DNA from: an uncultured Mollicutes bacterium
Lineage (GTDB): Bacteria; Bacillota_I; Bacilli_A; Acholeplasmatales; Anaeroplasmataceae
Direction: 5' to 3'
Assembly (NCBI GenBank): GCA_900547045.1
Contig: URFB01000003.1
Location: 1-20,098, forward strand
Length of the DNA stretch: 20,098 bases
Made by a program: the position numbers and the translations under genes. Numbering within the stretch: the stretch's first letter is position 1; every line of letters starts with the position of its first letter. The notes below the pieces were generated by a model, which saw only the letters and a list, made by a program, of their open reading frames with translations, did no database searches and had not been told where the DNA came from. Shown here in pieces: positions 19,291-20,098 of this stretch.

Positions 19291-20098
19291 ATTCTTTCAC
19301 CTTTTTAACCACATTTTCTTTTATCTTATCCTTTTCACAAACAAAAGGATTCAGCTTAATATCCTTAAGAGCCAAAATACGCTCATCAGGCATAAAACCT
19401 GTTTTATTTTTAATCTCTTCAATTAATGCAATTTCGTCCTTGCTTGAATCAAGACCTAAAGCCTTGGCAATTGTTTTAGGAAATTTATAAGGACTAGCGG
19501 TTGAAACACATACCGTAAATCCTTGCGGCTTAGTCATAAGATAGCCACTATAAGCCACACTTGTATGAGGGTCAATTAAAATACCTTTATCAAAATATAG
19601 ATTTTTTATTTCACCTTCTGTTTTAGCCTCATCTACATAAACGGAATCAATTTCATGAAGCTTAGCAAGTAACACATCATTTACTTTATAAGAGCCATTT
19701 TGATTTAGACTTTGCATAAGCTCCTTAACATAGTTCTTATCATGGGTCATTAAATATAATAGTCTTTCAAGATTTGAGGATATTAATATGTCCATTGATG
19801 GAGAATTTGTCACATAAAATGGGCGATTAGCATTATATTGGCCTGTTTTAAAGAAGTCAGTTAATACATTATTCTTATTAGATGAGCAAATTATATGATT
19901 AATTGGGGTACCAATCATTTTAGCGATATAGCATGCTAGGATATTTCCAAAATTTCCAGTTGGTACAGAAAAATTAATTTTATCCCCAAATTTAATTTTT
20001 CCACAATTAACTAAATGGTTGTAGCAATAAACATAATAAACAATTTGAGGAATTAATCTACCAATATTAATTGAATTAGCGCTTGATAGAGATACTCC
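19277..20098 (-). CDS. thrC: Threonine synthase, C-terminal 273 residues (5' end outside window)
   Basis: The frame is open through the right edge of the window. The extra 60 codons upstream of the first internal ATG read GVSLSSANSINIGRL and later VPTGNFGNILACYIAK, matching the SANSINxxRL and VPSGNFGD motifs of threonine synthase, so this is a truncated gene and does not start at 19918. The enzyme is a PLP-dependent lyase that converts O-phosphohomoserine to threonine and phosphate. The PLP lysine lies further upstream, off the window. The C-terminal half includes VSTASPYKFP, typical of the longer (E. coli-like, ThrC1) group. It is the first visible gene of the thrC-thrB-hom-pheB operon. Confidence 0.95.
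   Translation of the reverse strand, partial: GVSLSSANSINIGRLIPQIVYYVYCYNHLVNCGKIKFGDKINFSVPTGNFGNILACYIAKMIGTPINHIICSSNKNNVLTDFFKTGQYNANRPFYVTNSPSMDILISSNLERLLYLMTHDKNYVKELMQSLNQNGSYKVNDVLLAKLHEIDSVYVDEAKTEGEIKNLYFDKGILIDPHTSVAYSGYLMTKPQGFTVCVSTASPYKFPKTIAKALGLDSSKDEIALIEEIKNKTGFMPDERILALKDIKLNPFVCEKDKIKENVVKKVKEYAKN

Noticed and set aside
19277..19918. A separate 213-residue protein starting at 19918
   Set aside because: The same frame continues without a stop to the window edge and encodes threonine synthase motifs, so the ATG at 19918 is an internal methionine.

Overview
The window comes from a low-GC Bacillota genome. The 16S gene has a Bacilli-like character, and an uncultured gut lineage near the Erysipelotrichia/RF39/Mollicutes-related groups seems most likely; this placement is by eye, not by alignment. 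Support comes from AT-rich coding DNA, Gram-positive GGAGG-type ribosome binding sites, an HrcA-type CIRCE operator, a B. subtilis-like PheB (UPF0735) protein and near-consensus TTGACA/TATAAT promoters. The code is standard: the Trp codons checked are TGG, and TGA is used once as a stop. Every gene lies on the minus strand, so the window reads from right to left.

Right end (16.4-20.1 kb): a tightly packed threonine operon, thrC (cut by the window edge) - thrB - hom - pheB - guanine-deaminase-like gene. Coding regions overlap or are a few bases apart, and the operon stops at a hairpin that abuts the last stop codon. Middle (11.2-16.4 kb): a complete rRNA operon with two promoters (P1 is perfect consensus with a 17-bp spacer), a boxA-like leader, then 16S, 23S, 5S, tRNA-Asn(GUU) and a UUCG-loop terminator. 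Long complementary flanks for 16S and 23S processing are visible.

Sulfur block (8.25-11.2 kb): a cysteine desulfurase translationally coupled to a TtcA-type tRNA thiolase, then a terminator, then an O-acetylserine sulfhydrylase. Together these make cysteine, strip its sulfur and place that sulfur on tRNA. Chaperonin (6.6-8.25 kb): a divergent GroEL-like protein behind a CIRCE-overlapped promoter, with several canonical ATPase residues replaced. Redox operon (4.6-6.62 kb): a 64-residue MerR-like coiled-coil protein with no DNA-binding domain, a flavin-reductase-like protein and a YqhD-type iron alcohol dehydrogenase. Its promoter has the 19-bp spacer and dyad typical of MerR control. Left end: the glutamate synthase large subunit gltB, followed by a second copy of the rRNA terminator/promoter module, so a second rRNA operon probably begins just outside the window.

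Points most worth a second look: the chaperonin with Arg at the GroEL Asp398 position; the headless MerR-like protein under a MerR-type promoter; the 88-bp terminator-promoter module shared by two rRNA loci 16.3 kb apart; and a homoserine dehydrogenase with a shortened C-terminal tail next to a free-standing ACT protein.
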